Assembly (NCBI RefSeq): GCF_000011645.1
Contig: NC_006270.3
Span: 4,114,501-4,178,500 of the forward strand
Source: Bacillus licheniformis DSM 13 = ATCC 14580
GTDB lineage: Bacteria > Bacillota > Bacilli > Bacillales > Bacillaceae
DNA length: 64,000 nt
Direction of reading: 5' to 3'
The notes beneath the pieces were generated by a model. The model was given only the letters and a program-made list of their open reading frames with translations. It was not told the origin of the DNA and searched no databases. Each line of letters starts with the position of its first letter. The first letter of the stretch is position 1. Below are positions 39,474 through 48,397 of this stretch, piece by piece. Made by a program: the position numbers and the translations under genes.

Positions 39474-39830
39474 TTAGCGCTTCACCAGGTGCACTGGGAC
39501 CCCAAACCCGTCACGGCGGCTGAGCAGGTCGGAGATTGCGTCATGCTCGGATCTTGAACCATAGCTAACCATGACCAGCCCTCGGTTCTCGTCATCAGGA
39601 CACGGCTTTCCTACTTCGACCGTAATGTCATCACCCAAAGCTTTAATCTCCTCGACGAGGTCTTGATGTCTGGAAAGCGCTGCATTGGCCTCTGTTACGT
39701 TCGGCAGCTGATCGCACGGCGGATGAGTGTCTCTTGACACTGTGATCCATCCGTTTAGGAATGCAATTGTTCCAACTGCAAGCAATAATCCTATGACGAC
39801 ACCGATAATGATCTTCGTGGTTGATTTCAT
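39474..39830 (-). CDS. Small membrane-anchored protein of the bacteriocin locus
   Basis: 118 residues: a single N-terminal membrane segment (KIIIGVVIGLLLAVGTIAFL) and an outward-facing or cytosolic domain of about 85 residues with two cysteines (HPPCDQLPN and GKPCPDDENR) that could pair. Its ATG overlaps the stop of the ATPase gene (4 bp), so it is translated with the transporter. Good AGGAGG ribosome site. Family not recognised; an accessory role in immunity is inferred from position only. Confidence 0.75.
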   Translation of the reverse strand: MKSTTKIIIGVVIGLLLAVGTIAFLNGWITVSRDTHPPCDQLPNVTEANAALSRHQDLVEEIKALGDDITVEVGKPCPDDENRGLVMVSYGSRSEHDAISDLLSRRDGFGVPVHLVKR

Positions 39831-40522
39831 GAGTTACCTCCTAAGTTGCCGGGATCGTTGGTCGACAATGGTTTTGACGAACTGCTGGAACCGACCTTAT
39901 GCCGAGCACCACACGCGTTGATCATCTCAGAGTCGTGCGTAGACACAATAACCGTGCGGCCACGCGCAGCGAAGTCCGCAAACAGATCGATAACCTTTCG
40001 CCGATTGGTTGAGTCAAGCGAGGCGGTCGGCTCATCGACAAACAAGAATGCAGCGTCCTTGTAGATGGCACGAGCCAGTGCGAGTCGCTGCTTCTCGCCC
40101 CCACTAAGGTGGCTAGCCAACTCGCCTTCTCGACCCTGGAGACCCGTCTGCTCGAGCACCTGCGCCAACCGCTCTTGGTTTCCCGTGACACGCCGCCCAA
40201 GGATGCTCGCCTGCATGGTGACATTGAATGCCACCGACTCCTCATCCATAATGCCGTAATCCTGAAGAATGAACGCCGCATGATCACGCCAAAACCGCCG
40301 CCGCGCCGCAGTACCGTAGCTTGTGACATCGTGTCCGTCTATCAAGATGCGTCCCTGATTAACCGGGAGCAATAGCCCGAGGCAGTGCAAAAGTGTAGTC
40401 TTTCCACATCCGCTTGGACCAACGAGGGCTGTCATGACCCCTGGCGGGCACTGAACGGTCTCACCATCAAGCACGGTCCGCCCACCAATTGCTACTGAAA
40501 TGCCCTGTGCTTCAATCAACAT
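39827..40522 (-). CDS. ABC transporter ATP-binding protein of the bacteriocin locus
   Basis: 231 residues, MacB/LolD-like size. Walker A GPSGCGKTTLLH (about residues 33-44), Q-loop ILQDYGIMDEE, signature LSGGEKQRLALARAIY, Walker B AFLFVDEPTASLD and the switch His in IVSTHDSEM are all intact. In lactococcin 972 loci an ATPase of this kind works with the seven-TM protein for immunity or export. ATG with GGGAGGT. It is followed by the small membrane gene and then the seven-TM gene. A truncated second copy lies at 37031-37142. Confidence 0.9.
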   Translation of the reverse strand: MLIEAQGISVAIGGRTVLDGETVQCPPGVMTALVGPSGCGKTTLLHCLGLLLPVNQGRILIDGHDVTSYGTAARRRFWRDHAAFILQDYGIMDEESVAFNVTMQASILGRRVTGNQERLAQVLEQTGLQGREGELASHLSGGEKQRLALARAIYKDAAFLFVDEPTASLDSTNRRKVIDLFADFAARGRTVIVSTHDSEMINACGARHKVGSSSSSKPLSTNDPGNLGGNS

Positions 40523-40565
40523 CTGTACCTCCCATCAAATTCTACGCTATAAAAAGCGGCACTCA

Positions 40566-40720
40566 TTTATTCCATTCCTCCTCATTTACTTAACTATTTT
40601 TACTCTTCAAGCCGATTAATCATCACCCACCTACCACATTAATAGGGGAACGTTTTTTTCTCTCTTGTAGACAGTGTCGTGACATACTATCTCTTCTTCG
40701 TCACAAACATTAATTCCTTT
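40566..40720. repeat. Copy 2 of the bacteriocin leader/promoter region
   Basis: About 150 bp that align loosely with the region upstream of the bacteriocin gene (41866-42030): ATTCCTCCTCATTT, the CATCACCCACCTACCAC block and the TTCTTCGTCACAAACATTAAT block have clear counterparts. The ATPase gene follows after a short truncated frame. Within the rest of 40523-41484 only the hairpin at 40979 and the remnant at 41371 were seen. Confidence 0.6.
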
Positions 40721-40978
40721 TACAACTAGCAAATTTCACTTGTTGTACCATAAGTAACCTATTGACTGCCGGGGCACAAAGAATTTGTTTCTTGTCAAAT
40801 TTGCTGAATAACGGCCGGCATCAACACTAAACCTGGAAAAGTAGAGGATTGCACCGCATAAAATAACTTACTGCTAAGGCTACCAAGATAAAACTACAAA
40901 ATTAAATAAACCTATTGCTTTCCAAAAAATGTTAGTTGCATTTTATGTTTTTTCCTGCAGATATGCACTATCTTTTGT

Positions 40979-41017
40979 GGAGATGCTTTGGCAGTACACC
41001 GAAAGCATCTCCTTTTT
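40979..41017 (+). terminator. Orphan hairpin with T-run
   Basis: GGAGATGCTTT / AAAGCATCTCC with a TTTTT tail on the plus strand. No plus-strand gene is recognised before it, so it may be left over from a lost gene. Confidence 0.6.
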
Positions 41018-41370
41018 ATATAGATACATTAATTTAAAAATTTTAAGAATAAATACTCGGGGCGCATAAAATGCCGCGCCCCTCAAAGCGGGGTATTACC
41101 CCTATTGAATTCTCAGAGTTTATGAAACTTTGCAATCACCGGAATAAAAAACTATCAATCGGTAAGTGCTTCTGGTAAATTGCTCCCGCATCGACACGGT
41201 AGTGGGCGAAAAGACAAGCTAACTCGACCGGTAATCCAAACCTAAAATCCGGTATGTCCTTACCAAAATAAAAACAATGAATATAGATTTAACTCTCTCG
41301 AAAATAACGGCCTGCTGAAATCTCGATTTCATAGATAGGGATGATTGCCGTCAGCAGGTGCAAGAAGTGT

Positions 41371-41462
41371 AAACAACAAAGCCCGCGTCATCCACTATAA
41401 TACGCTTATGCAAAGCGGGATCTCCCAGAACTTTTCTGGGTCTTGCCATGCTAGCCCCGTTG
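41371..41462 (-). pseudogene. 5' end of a second seven-TM gene
   Basis: The segment matches 39075-39180, covering the gap before and the first 14 or so codons of the seven-TM gene (KRIIV segment, AAGCGTATTATAGTGG against AACGTATTATAGTGG), then the match ends. It lies right after the bacteriocin gene, where the immunity-type gene normally sits, so the first copy of that gene has been deleted except for its start. Confidence 0.7.
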
Positions 41463-41484
41463 ACAGCAACCGTTTTCCCTTTGA

Positions 41485-41883
<399 letters not shown>

Positions 41884-42300
41884 TCATTCGACTAATAAAT
41901 TTACTCTATAAGTTAGTTTGTCACCGCCCACATACCGTGTCGATGCGGGAAGAGTTTTTTCCCTCGTTGGCGGTGCCATGATCATGACTCCTCTTTGTCA
42001 CCAGACATCAATTTTTTCCTCCATGACCAACCCTCGATCCGAGGTCATTTGGTCACGACTTGTCCACTTCGACGAAATACTGTCACCTAGCATTTTGATC
42101 ACCTCCTCAATACCCTAATGGCTGGCAAGCACCACAGTGTCCTTTACTGCATTCGGTTAGTGACCGAATGGTGCATGTCAGAAACCTCCTAATCTGTTAA
42201 AAGACCTGCTTTTTCCAGTTTGGATTAGTCAGAAAATGAAAGAAGAAGAACAAAAGCAAGTCACCAAATTCAAATCTTATCTACCTGAACTGGATGTATT

Positions 42301-43065
42301 ATGCTGACTCCTGAAGATCATTTGATCCGGTTAGCCAGTGAGAACGTGGACCGTGTGGCTCTATCATTCAGAAATACTCCGAATGTGGAGGAACTCGTAC
42401 AATCCGCCTATGCTGTTTAATTTATGGTTATATATATCACGGGTGTTTCAGCTTCCGGAAAATTCAGACGGCTATCCTTAAATCTGTTCACTGGTTGTAA
42501 AAGGGGAGCGTCGTGGTTTTCGCACTATCAGCGATTTTCGGAAAAGCAATCTGGATGTGTTCCAAAATTGTTCACGCAAAACAGATAAATCGTTATGTAA
42601 GCAGATAAAATGGTAATCTCAGCGTTTCGAAAAAGAGGTCAAGCAGATGGTGGAAGAAGTCAAAGAAGCGGATGTCAAAGATGAAGGACTGCTCTCTCTT
42701 TTCCCGAAGACGATCCGCCGCAAAATTCAATATCGTAGAAATCGGCTTGCAAAAGCCAACGCGGCATTACAAGAACTGGAAGAACGCACACCTGAAGAAA
42801 AATAGCCAACGCTACAAAGATCAAATCAATTTTACTGATGATTAGCGTCCCATATCCTGTCTCAAAAAGCCTATAATTCACAAGTCGGTGTTGAAGGCAT
42901 ATGATTTGGCCTAGAAAAGAATAACAGCAGAAGCTTCCGGATGATTTGGGACAGTGTCCTGGATAATATAGAGACAAAACAGGTGAAACGCCAAACAACT
43001 ACTGCGGATGCCAAACACTATAGTCCTGAAAACATCCTGCCAAAGAAACAAATCAAACAAGATAC
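42301..43065 (+). pseudogene. Decayed transposase, IS1182-like
   Basis: Scattered stretches in several frames read like an IS1182-type transposase: MLTPEDHLIRLASENV at 42301, then FRTISDFRKSNLDVF, KEVKQMVEEVKEADVKDE, RRKIQYRRNRLAKANAALQE and DQINFTDD, broken by many stops and frame changes. No terminal repeats were found. The sequence from 41866 to 42300 is the bacteriocin promoter region and holds no other gene; 43066-43536 shows nothing recognised. Confidence 0.5.
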
Positions 43066-43536
43066 CTAAATGAGAGCAAATAAACGAAGAATCCATATGA
43101 CAAAAGCAGTTTTTATTTGGGTCCGGGGACCCTAACACCAACTCTCTTTAACTCAAATTAACTAATTTTATAATAATTGTAAAACAAAACTGATTCAAGA
43201 GGTTTCCTGATTTTTTAAAAATTTTGGTCAAAATGTATTAGATTTGCTAATGTATAAAACTCTTAGAGGGTATCAGAATGGATATTTAGATTATTTTCCC
43301 TTTTTGTTATATAAAAATGAAAACTTAAATTCCCATCTTCCTTTAAATGCTTAACCGATTCAGAAAATTGTAGACTGTTTTAATGTATTCTTAATGTAGC
43401 AAATTGTTGGGGATTTTCTATTTGCATTTGAGAGGTGTAAAAAAAGACAAGCCTAATTGCTTGTCTCCTGAGTAATTGTGTGTTTCTCCTATTCTTAAGG
43501 TAATATGGATAAGTTCAAATTAAAATTTTCCATCAT

Positions 43537-43554
43537 TTATGGTAAGGCTCACCG
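43537..43554. other. Left attachment site of the rlmH element
   Basis: TTTATGGTAAGGCTCACC matches the right junction TTTATGGTACGGTTCCCC at 15 of 18 positions, with a nine-base identical core. On the minus strand it encodes GEPYHK followed by TGA, the exact tail of RlmH. It therefore marks where the original end of rlmH was moved when the element inserted. Confidence 0.8.
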
Positions 43555-43565
43555 TAGTTATTTAA

Positions 43566-43577
43566 GAGGCAAAAAAC
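43566..43577. repeat. 12-bp terminal inverted repeat, left copy
   Basis: AGAGGCAAAAAA is the exact complement of TTTTTTGCCTCT at 61311-61322. The left copy is 20 bp inside the attachment core, the right copy one base from it. The left copy shares its A-run with a terminator. Confidence 0.55.
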
Positions 43578-43610
43578 AGCTTTGGGAAGGTCTATCCCAA
43601 GGCTGTTTTC
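43572..43610 (-). terminator. Terminator at the left end of the element
   Basis: AAAACAGC(C)TTGGGA / TCCCAAGGCTGTTTT hairpin with T-run on the minus strand, after the tyrosine recombinase-like gene. Confidence 0.82.
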
Positions 43611-43642
43611 ATTTTAACTAAAATATTGTTAGCCTCTATTTT

Positions 43643-44629
43643 TTATATATAGCTATAATATGGAATCCCTGCTATTCCTTCATTTATTAATTTATTTAAT
43701 TCCTCAGCTTCATAAGATTTAACCTTGTAATATCTATTTTCTAAGGTTGAAATAGAAACTCCACTCACTTTAGAGATAAGAGCCAAATCGAATCCTTTTA
43801 AAATTAATTCCACAATTACAGAGTTTCTAATGGTTTCAACAGGATAAGTAGATTTATCTTCTGAGATATCAATAATATTAAATTCCCTTAATAAATTACA
43901 AAACCATGAATTCAAATCTTCTGGTCGGAATGAGCTTTCATTCAAGAAATAAAATAATCGGTCAGAATTATCCATTTTTTTATCCTTTAGCTTTTCCACC
44001 AACTTAATATTTATAATGATCTCTTTTCTTAAACCATTTGGTATATTTATCTGCACATCGTTTATAGTAATTGTTCTATAGTCTGTTGAAAAATCCGCCT
44101 TTTTTATATTACATATAATAGCCCTTTTAGCAGGTACAATTAAGGTAAGTTTAATAAATAGCCTCAATAAAACATAGCTCATATACCGTTTTCTTTTTTG
44201 ACCTGATAAGTCCGCTAAAACTCTTGAATCAAAATAATCATCTAAACAACTAATAATTTTTTTTATAACATCCTGATCAAAAAATTCCCTTTCTTTTGTT
44301 TCCTCTAAGTTAAACTTATCTGTTAAATATTTCTTATAGCCCTGATAATCATACAATTCAACAAATATATCGGTTGACCACGCTTTACTAACAAGAAATT
44401 TATAAAATGATTTAATACTTTCCAAATGATTTTCCATGGAACTTACCGTATTAATTTGTCCCAATTCATTGTAATGACCTATACAATCTTCTACATCATT
44501 AATATTGATTTTTGTTGGCTTATCGGCTTTATTTATTTTCTTAATAAAATTTACAAATTTATTAATATGATTTTCATAGCTTGCATCCATTTCGAGATAT
44601 TCCTTACTCCAACGTTCTATTAAAGTCAT
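43643..44629 (-). CDS. Tyrosine recombinase-like protein with degenerate active site
   Basis: 328 residues. An N-terminal SAM-like DNA-binding part (residues 1-100, with SMENHLESIKSFYKFLVSK) precedes a catalytic-like domain. The final block VETIRNSVIVELILKGFDLALISKVSGVSISTLENRYYKV clearly follows the integrase pattern HxLRHTFAT...LGH..I.TT..Y, but the first His is replaced, the LGH His is Val, and only the box II Arg and a Tyr pair remain. The box I region is PAKRAIICNIKKADF. It is probably not an ordinary integrase. Good GGGGG ribosome site. It follows the CD-NTase gene by 104 bp on the same strand, so it may be a third component or regulator of that system. Confidence 0.75.
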   Translation of the reverse strand: MTLIERWSKEYLEMDASYENHINKFVNFIKKINKADKPTKININDVEDCIGHYNELGQINTVSSMENHLESIKSFYKFLVSKAWSTDIFVELYDYQGYKKYLTDKFNLEETKEREFFDQDVIKKIISCLDDYFDSRVLADLSGQKRKRYMSYVLLRLFIKLTLIVPAKRAIICNIKKADFSTDYRTITINDVQINIPNGLRKEIIINIKLVEKLKDKKMDNSDRLFYFLNESSFRPEDLNSWFCNLLREFNIIDISEDKSTYPVETIRNSVIVELILKGFDLALISKVSGVSISTLENRYYKVKSYEAEELNKLINEGIAGIPYYSYI

Positions 44630-44733
44630 TAGCTACCCCCTATTTTCCATAAAAGTTACTTTTCTATCGTTATCTTTTATTTTATTTTTTTAAAGGAATG
44701 TACAAACACAATTAATTGTACGTTCCTCAACTA

Positions 44734-46086
44734 TCAATTAATTGTAGATATAGGAACACTAATCCTGTCTTTAGCAACGCAAACATTTTTATATACAATA
44801 TAGCATTCTACGTAATGTTCGCCTTTAAAGTTAGTAGACTCAAATTTCTTGTGTGTACCCTTGTCTCTCACAATTTGTCCTCTTATACAGTCTCTTCTGA
44901 TTGCTTCCTCTCCACGATTAAGAACTTTCCAATACACTTCATAATAAAGATTATCCTCATCATCTTTAGACAATGTTTCGAATTCATTTTCTGTTATGAA
45001 AAATTCTAAGCTCTTATTCGCCTTTAACGGTAACTTATCACGTAAGATGTTTCTTAGAAACTTATTTCTAAATCCATCTTGTTTTACTATACAGTCAATT
45101 TTTAGATGATAACGAATGTCAACATCAAACTTATGTTCAATAAATTCTTCTGTTTGTCGAACACTCCTACCAAATAATGCACTCTTTTCAATCACATTAC
45201 TCTCTTGTATTTCTTCAGGTATAGGAAACGCCTTTCCAAAAATGTCCTGTAATTTTTCATATAAGTCTTCGCTATCTTCTGTCTTATCTTTGATTTTTTC
45301 ATATGCCTTTTTAGCTTGATTAACGAACGCTCCACCTTTATTATAAACCTTTTGATTACTACCCAAAGCGTACCAATACTTTTGATCCTTATTTCGAGTT
45401 TTCAAGTAATAGAAAAGATCCTTTAACAAAGAAAGGTAATCATCAAAAGTCGAATCTTTATAGTTTTCATTTTCATTGAAGAAATTATAAACTAATGTAT
45501 CTATTAATAACCCACCAAATTTAAACCCCTTATTATTCTTCCAAGCTCTAACTATATTACAAACATATTTATAATTCGAGTTCGTCTCGTCTATAACTTT
45601 TATACTCTCATCAATTTCTGGCATGGGGTCAGTTTTCTTCCAAGAACCCCCATTATTTGAATCGGGATAATCATATGCCCCATCCGTTCTCTCAAAGCAT
45701 GGACATACTTCAACTGTTTTGTTTATACTCTCAAAACTTACGACAACAACTTGTCCATCGCCTCTAACTATTGTTTTTGGGTATCGTTTCTTAATTTCCT
45801 GTTTAACCTTCTGCAATAGTTTCGATTGACCATTTCCCTCGTATTCATCGTATTGATTTTTTAGTTCCTTTGGTAGTACATAAAGCATGTCAACATCGCT
45901 GAATGTTTTTATTGCTGTATCCCTTCCTAATGAACCTACTATATGACTGTTTTCTATTTCCTCATTATCTAAGTCTCGAAATGATTTATTTAGCCTTTTG
46001 GTAATTTCCTTTACCCTCTTCGTTTCTTCCTCTATTGATGCTATTTGTAATCCATCGACAAATTCCTCAAACTTTTCTCCTAACAT
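44734..46086 (-). CDS. CBASS-type cyclic oligonucleotide synthase (CD-NTase, SMODS domain)
   Basis: 450 residues. The nucleotidyltransferase motif is HIVGSLGRDTAIKTFSDVDML: Gly51-Ser52 and the metal-binding Asp64 and Asp66, with VEVCPCF providing the third acidic strand. The middle helical part (SNYKYVCNIVRAWKNNKG, FGGLLIDTLVYNFF) is the second lobe typical of OAS-like enzymes. The last 130 residues (DIRYHLKIDCIV... to the end) look like an AGS-C ligand-binding domain. Such enzymes make cyclic nucleotides on phage infection. The SLATT gene 9 bp upstream is the likely effector. AGGGGGA ribosome site. Confidence 0.87.
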   Translation of the reverse strand: MLGEKFEEFVDGLQIASIEEETKRVKEITKRLNKSFRDLDNEEIENSHIVGSLGRDTAIKTFSDVDMLYVLPKELKNQYDEYEGNGQSKLLQKVKQEIKKRYPKTIVRGDGQVVVVSFESINKTVEVCPCFERTDGAYDYPDSNNGGSWKKTDPMPEIDESIKVIDETNSNYKYVCNIVRAWKNNKGFKFGGLLIDTLVYNFFNENENYKDSTFDDYLSLLKDLFYYLKTRNKDQKYWYALGSNQKVYNKGGAFVNQAKKAYEKIKDKTEDSEDLYEKLQDIFGKAFPIPEEIQESNVIEKSALFGRSVRQTEEFIEHKFDVDIRYHLKIDCIVKQDGFRNKFLRNILRDKLPLKANKSLEFFITENEFETLSKDDEDNLYYEVYWKVLNRGEEAIRRDCIRGQIVRDKGTHKKFESTNFKGEHYVECYIVYKNVCVAKDRISVPISTIN

Positions 46087-46095
46087 AGAATCCCC

Positions 46096-46680
46096 CTATA
46101 AAACAATGATTAATAGTATGATAAACGCAATGAAACCAATTACTGCTATTCTGAAGGAAATGGGAATTTTGTCCTTCCAAGTGAATTTTTTTTGCTCATC
46201 TATCCATTCATACTGACTTTGAAAAAAAAGCTTATAATGAGCAACCCAGTCACTCAGAAATATCTGTTTTGAGATGCTTATTTGATAGAACTCATTCAAT
46301 AACTCATTCATTCGTATTGCTTCGTTCGATTCATTGCTAAAGTTCTCTTGTTCTGAACTTTTAGCCTGATAATATATTTCTCGAAGTTCATTATGAATCT
46401 GTATTAACCTATTTCCAACTTCTCTATATCTATCTTTTTCACTGTTGTATTGACTAATGGTTAAAGCAATGATGCTTGCGATTATTAAAAGTAAGGAAAT
46501 TTCTGAATTATACGGGAAACTTGGTTTATATATTTGCCAAATACCAATGGCAAGTGTAATGAAGGCTATTCTCCCTGGCATTTTTACAACTGTATCATAG
46601 GTTGAAAAATGCTTTTTAGCTCCATATATTACGTTATATCCATTCTCTGCAAGTTGTCGTAAAAACAAATTTCTTTCCAA
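46096..46680 (-). CDS. SLATT-domain membrane protein, likely CBASS effector
   Basis: 194 residues from TTG at 46680, 7 bp after AAAGGGGG (the upstream TTG codons sit on or beside it). The early motif YGAKKHFSTYDTVVK is followed by two close membrane segments (about residues 36-54 and 62-80), a charged helical region (SEKDRYREVGNRLIQIHNEL), and a last hydrophobic segment at the C-terminus. This is the SLATT pattern described for pore-forming effectors paired with SMODS nucleotidyltransferases. On sensing the cyclic nucleotide it would be expected to disturb the inner membrane. First gene of the operon with the CD-NTase. Confidence 0.82.
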   Translation of the reverse strand: MERNLFLRQLAENGYNVIYGAKKHFSTYDTVVKMPGRIAFITLAIGIWQIYKPSFPYNSEISLLLIIASIIALTISQYNSEKDRYREVGNRLIQIHNELREIYYQAKSSEQENFSNESNEAIRMNELLNEFYQISISKQIFLSDWVAHYKLFFQSQYEWIDEQKKFTWKDKIPISFRIAVIGFIAFIILLIIVL

Positions 46681-46775
46681 CTTCAAGCCCCCTTTCAAAA
46701 TTTCTTTATATAAATATGGAATTAAAATAACTCATACATCTATAATATAAAAACAATTGCAAAGGAGGTGTATAG

Positions 46776-47270
46776 ATGAACAAGGACAAATTCCAAACAA
46801 CAGATAGCAAAAGTCGTGTAACCTTCGTAAATGAGTTATTAAAAAGAGAAGATTTTGATTTACAAAAAGTAGCGGATGTTCTTGAAATGAACTATTCTAC
46901 CTTTACTAAACTGATGCAAGAAGACGATTATGTTTATATTAAACGGGAAAACCAGTATTACAAATTTGTTCGTGACGAAAGCCAGATATTTACTATTTCT
47001 GACCAAACTGATTCTGAGATGGATTATATTAAAGCGAATTTTTCCCTTCTAAAGAGCATAATAGAACGATATAAACACAAAGATGACTTCATTATTGATA
47101 AGCGTATTTTCCGATCTACCTCTAAAACCTCCAGTAAAAACTTCCGTATGCCAGACGATCTCTACCAAAACTTTGTTGCTACTTGTGAAAACGAGTTCCC
47201 CCACTTGAAAATCCAAGATATTATTGCTCAACTTCTTCTCGACTTTACAGATAAATATTCCGACAAGTAA
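46776..47270 (+). CDS. Small DNA-binding-like protein divergent from the CBASS operon
   Basis: 164 residues, not recognised as a named family. Residues 1-50 read as a helix-turn-helix (KREDFDLQKVADVLEMNYSTFTKLMQ), followed by a short strand-rich piece (DDYVYIKRENQYYKFV). The C-terminal 50 residues (NFRMPDDLYQNFVATCENEF... QLLLDF) resemble a ribbon-helix-helix or oligomerisation unit. AAAGGAGGTG ribosome site. The 95 bp shared with the SLATT gene must hold both promoters, so control of the CBASS operon is a reasonable inference. Confidence 0.65.
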   Translation: MNKDKFQTTDSKSRVTFVNELLKREDFDLQKVADVLEMNYSTFTKLMQEDDYVYIKRENQYYKFVRDESQIFTISDQTDSEMDYIKANFSLLKSIIERYKHKDDFIIDKRIFRSTSKTSSKNFRMPDDLYQNFVATCENEFPHLKIQDIIAQLLLDFTDKYSDK

Positions 47271-47287
47271 AAAGAAAATTGAAAGGT

Positions 47288-47332
47288 AAGGCAGTGCCAA
47301 TAGCAATGCTTAAATTGGAACTGCCTTATTTT
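47288..47332. terminator. Bidirectional terminator between convergent genes
   Basis: AAGGCAGT...CCAAT / ATTGG...ACTGCCTT with TTATTTT on one side, between the regulator-like gene and the unknown gene at 47366. Confidence 0.7.
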
Positions 47333-47365
47333 AAAGGAGCATATATTAAAACTAATGCTTTTCTA

Positions 47366-48280
47366 TTATCCAAGTACCTTCTTTACTTTTCCTTTCCAAT
47401 CATTTCGATGAATAAGCCGCCATTCATGAAGATTGTTTTTGATAATTTCCGCTTTACTCATTTTAGACACGCTTTCCCAATCCCCTTTAACAATATAAGT
47501 AGCGTTGCCTACATTTGCACTTTCAAAAACATATAATTCCTTATCCTTAAATCCGAATACAACATAACCTGAAAAGCCATTCTGACCAATTGCTTCAAAA
47601 TCAGGCTTATATTGAACGATTGTTTCAAGTCTTTCCCAAATTACCATCTGTTTTGATTTTTTACTTGATTCAACTATTTCTTTAAAACGTTCCTTTCGTT
47701 CTTCCCATGGCAATTCTTTACTCTCCAAAAAGATCCAATTGTATCGCTTTAAATATGAAGGTTTGTAATAGGTATCTAACTGTTCTGAGAAAACTTCACA
47801 ATATCCTACTAACTCTAAAATAATATTTGCTCCAACTGTAGCTATCTCCGAATCTGTTTCTTTATTAAAAGTTTCATTTATCAATAAAAATAAATCATCA
47901 CCTTTTGCTTCAATTACAATTTCAAATCCTGTTCCTGGTATAATCTCTTTTTTATAAACTTGACGGGGAATATCAACGAAATCTGTCACTTCCTCCGTTT
48001 GATCTCTCCCTCTGAACTCCTTACGTGTGGAATACATAGAAACATAGATAGTTTCTTTGGGAAGATCTCTTCTTATAATCTCCTTACCTTCTACATTGAA
48101 ACGAGTAAACCTGCCAACTATAGGCGGAAACATTGCTTGTCCAGCTTCGAAAGCAGGAAAACCTATCTTTTCTATTTTCTCTTTGTTTTCATTCGTAATT
48201 TTCACTCCTAATCGAAAAACACCATCAACTAACTTAATATATTTCTCAATAGATCTAATGTAACTTTTACCTTGAATCAT
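47366..48280 (-). CDS. Unknown protein, 304 residues, accessory gene of the element
   Basis: Not recognised. No membrane segment or signal peptide. The N-terminal 180 residues are mixed strands and helices (RFTRFNVEGKEIIRRDLPKE, GTGFEIVIEAKGDDLFLLIN). The C-terminal 70 residues (GYVVFGFKDKELYVFESANV, NATYIVKGDWESVSKMSKAE, EWRLIHRNDWKGKVKKVL) form a compact unit that gives the impression of a domain seen in other defence-island proteins, but I cannot name it. It stands between the CBASS and restriction operons, with a terminator upstream, so it has its own promoter. Confidence 0.7.
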   Translation of the reverse strand: MIQGKSYIRSIEKYIKLVDGVFRLGVKITNENKEKIEKIGFPAFEAGQAMFPPIVGRFTRFNVEGKEIIRRDLPKETIYVSMYSTRKEFRGRDQTEEVTDFVDIPRQVYKKEIIPGTGFEIVIEAKGDDLFLLINETFNKETDSEIATVGANIILELVGYCEVFSEQLDTYYKPSYLKRYNWIFLESKELPWEERKERFKEIVESSKKSKQMVIWERLETIVQYKPDFEAIGQNGFSGYVVFGFKDKELYVFESANVGNATYIVKGDWESVSKMSKAEIIKNNLHEWRLIHRNDWKGKVKKVLG

Positions 48281-48330
48281 TTTTCACCATTCTCCCTTCG
48301 ATAATATAAAATCTTTGGCTCTATTCTGAT

Positions 48331-48368
48331 AAAAAAAGACAGCTCTAATCTAATTAGAAACTGTCTTT
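48331..48368 (-). terminator. Terminator of the restriction-modification operon
   Basis: AAAGACAG / CTGTCTTT with inner pairing CTAAT/ATTAG and a T-run on the minus strand. Confidence 0.8.
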
Positions 48369-48397
48369 CCTTCGTATCTTGATGTCAGTTCGTGTTG

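Noticed and set aside
41918..42118. Plus-strand frame of 66 codons upstream of the bacteriocin
   Set aside because: It lies in the duplicated leader/promoter region, has no ribosome site and its counterpart copy at 40620 is not open.
42421..42440. A third attachment-like sequence (TTTATGGT)
   Set aside because: Only eight bases match and no RlmH tail is encoded on the minus strand.
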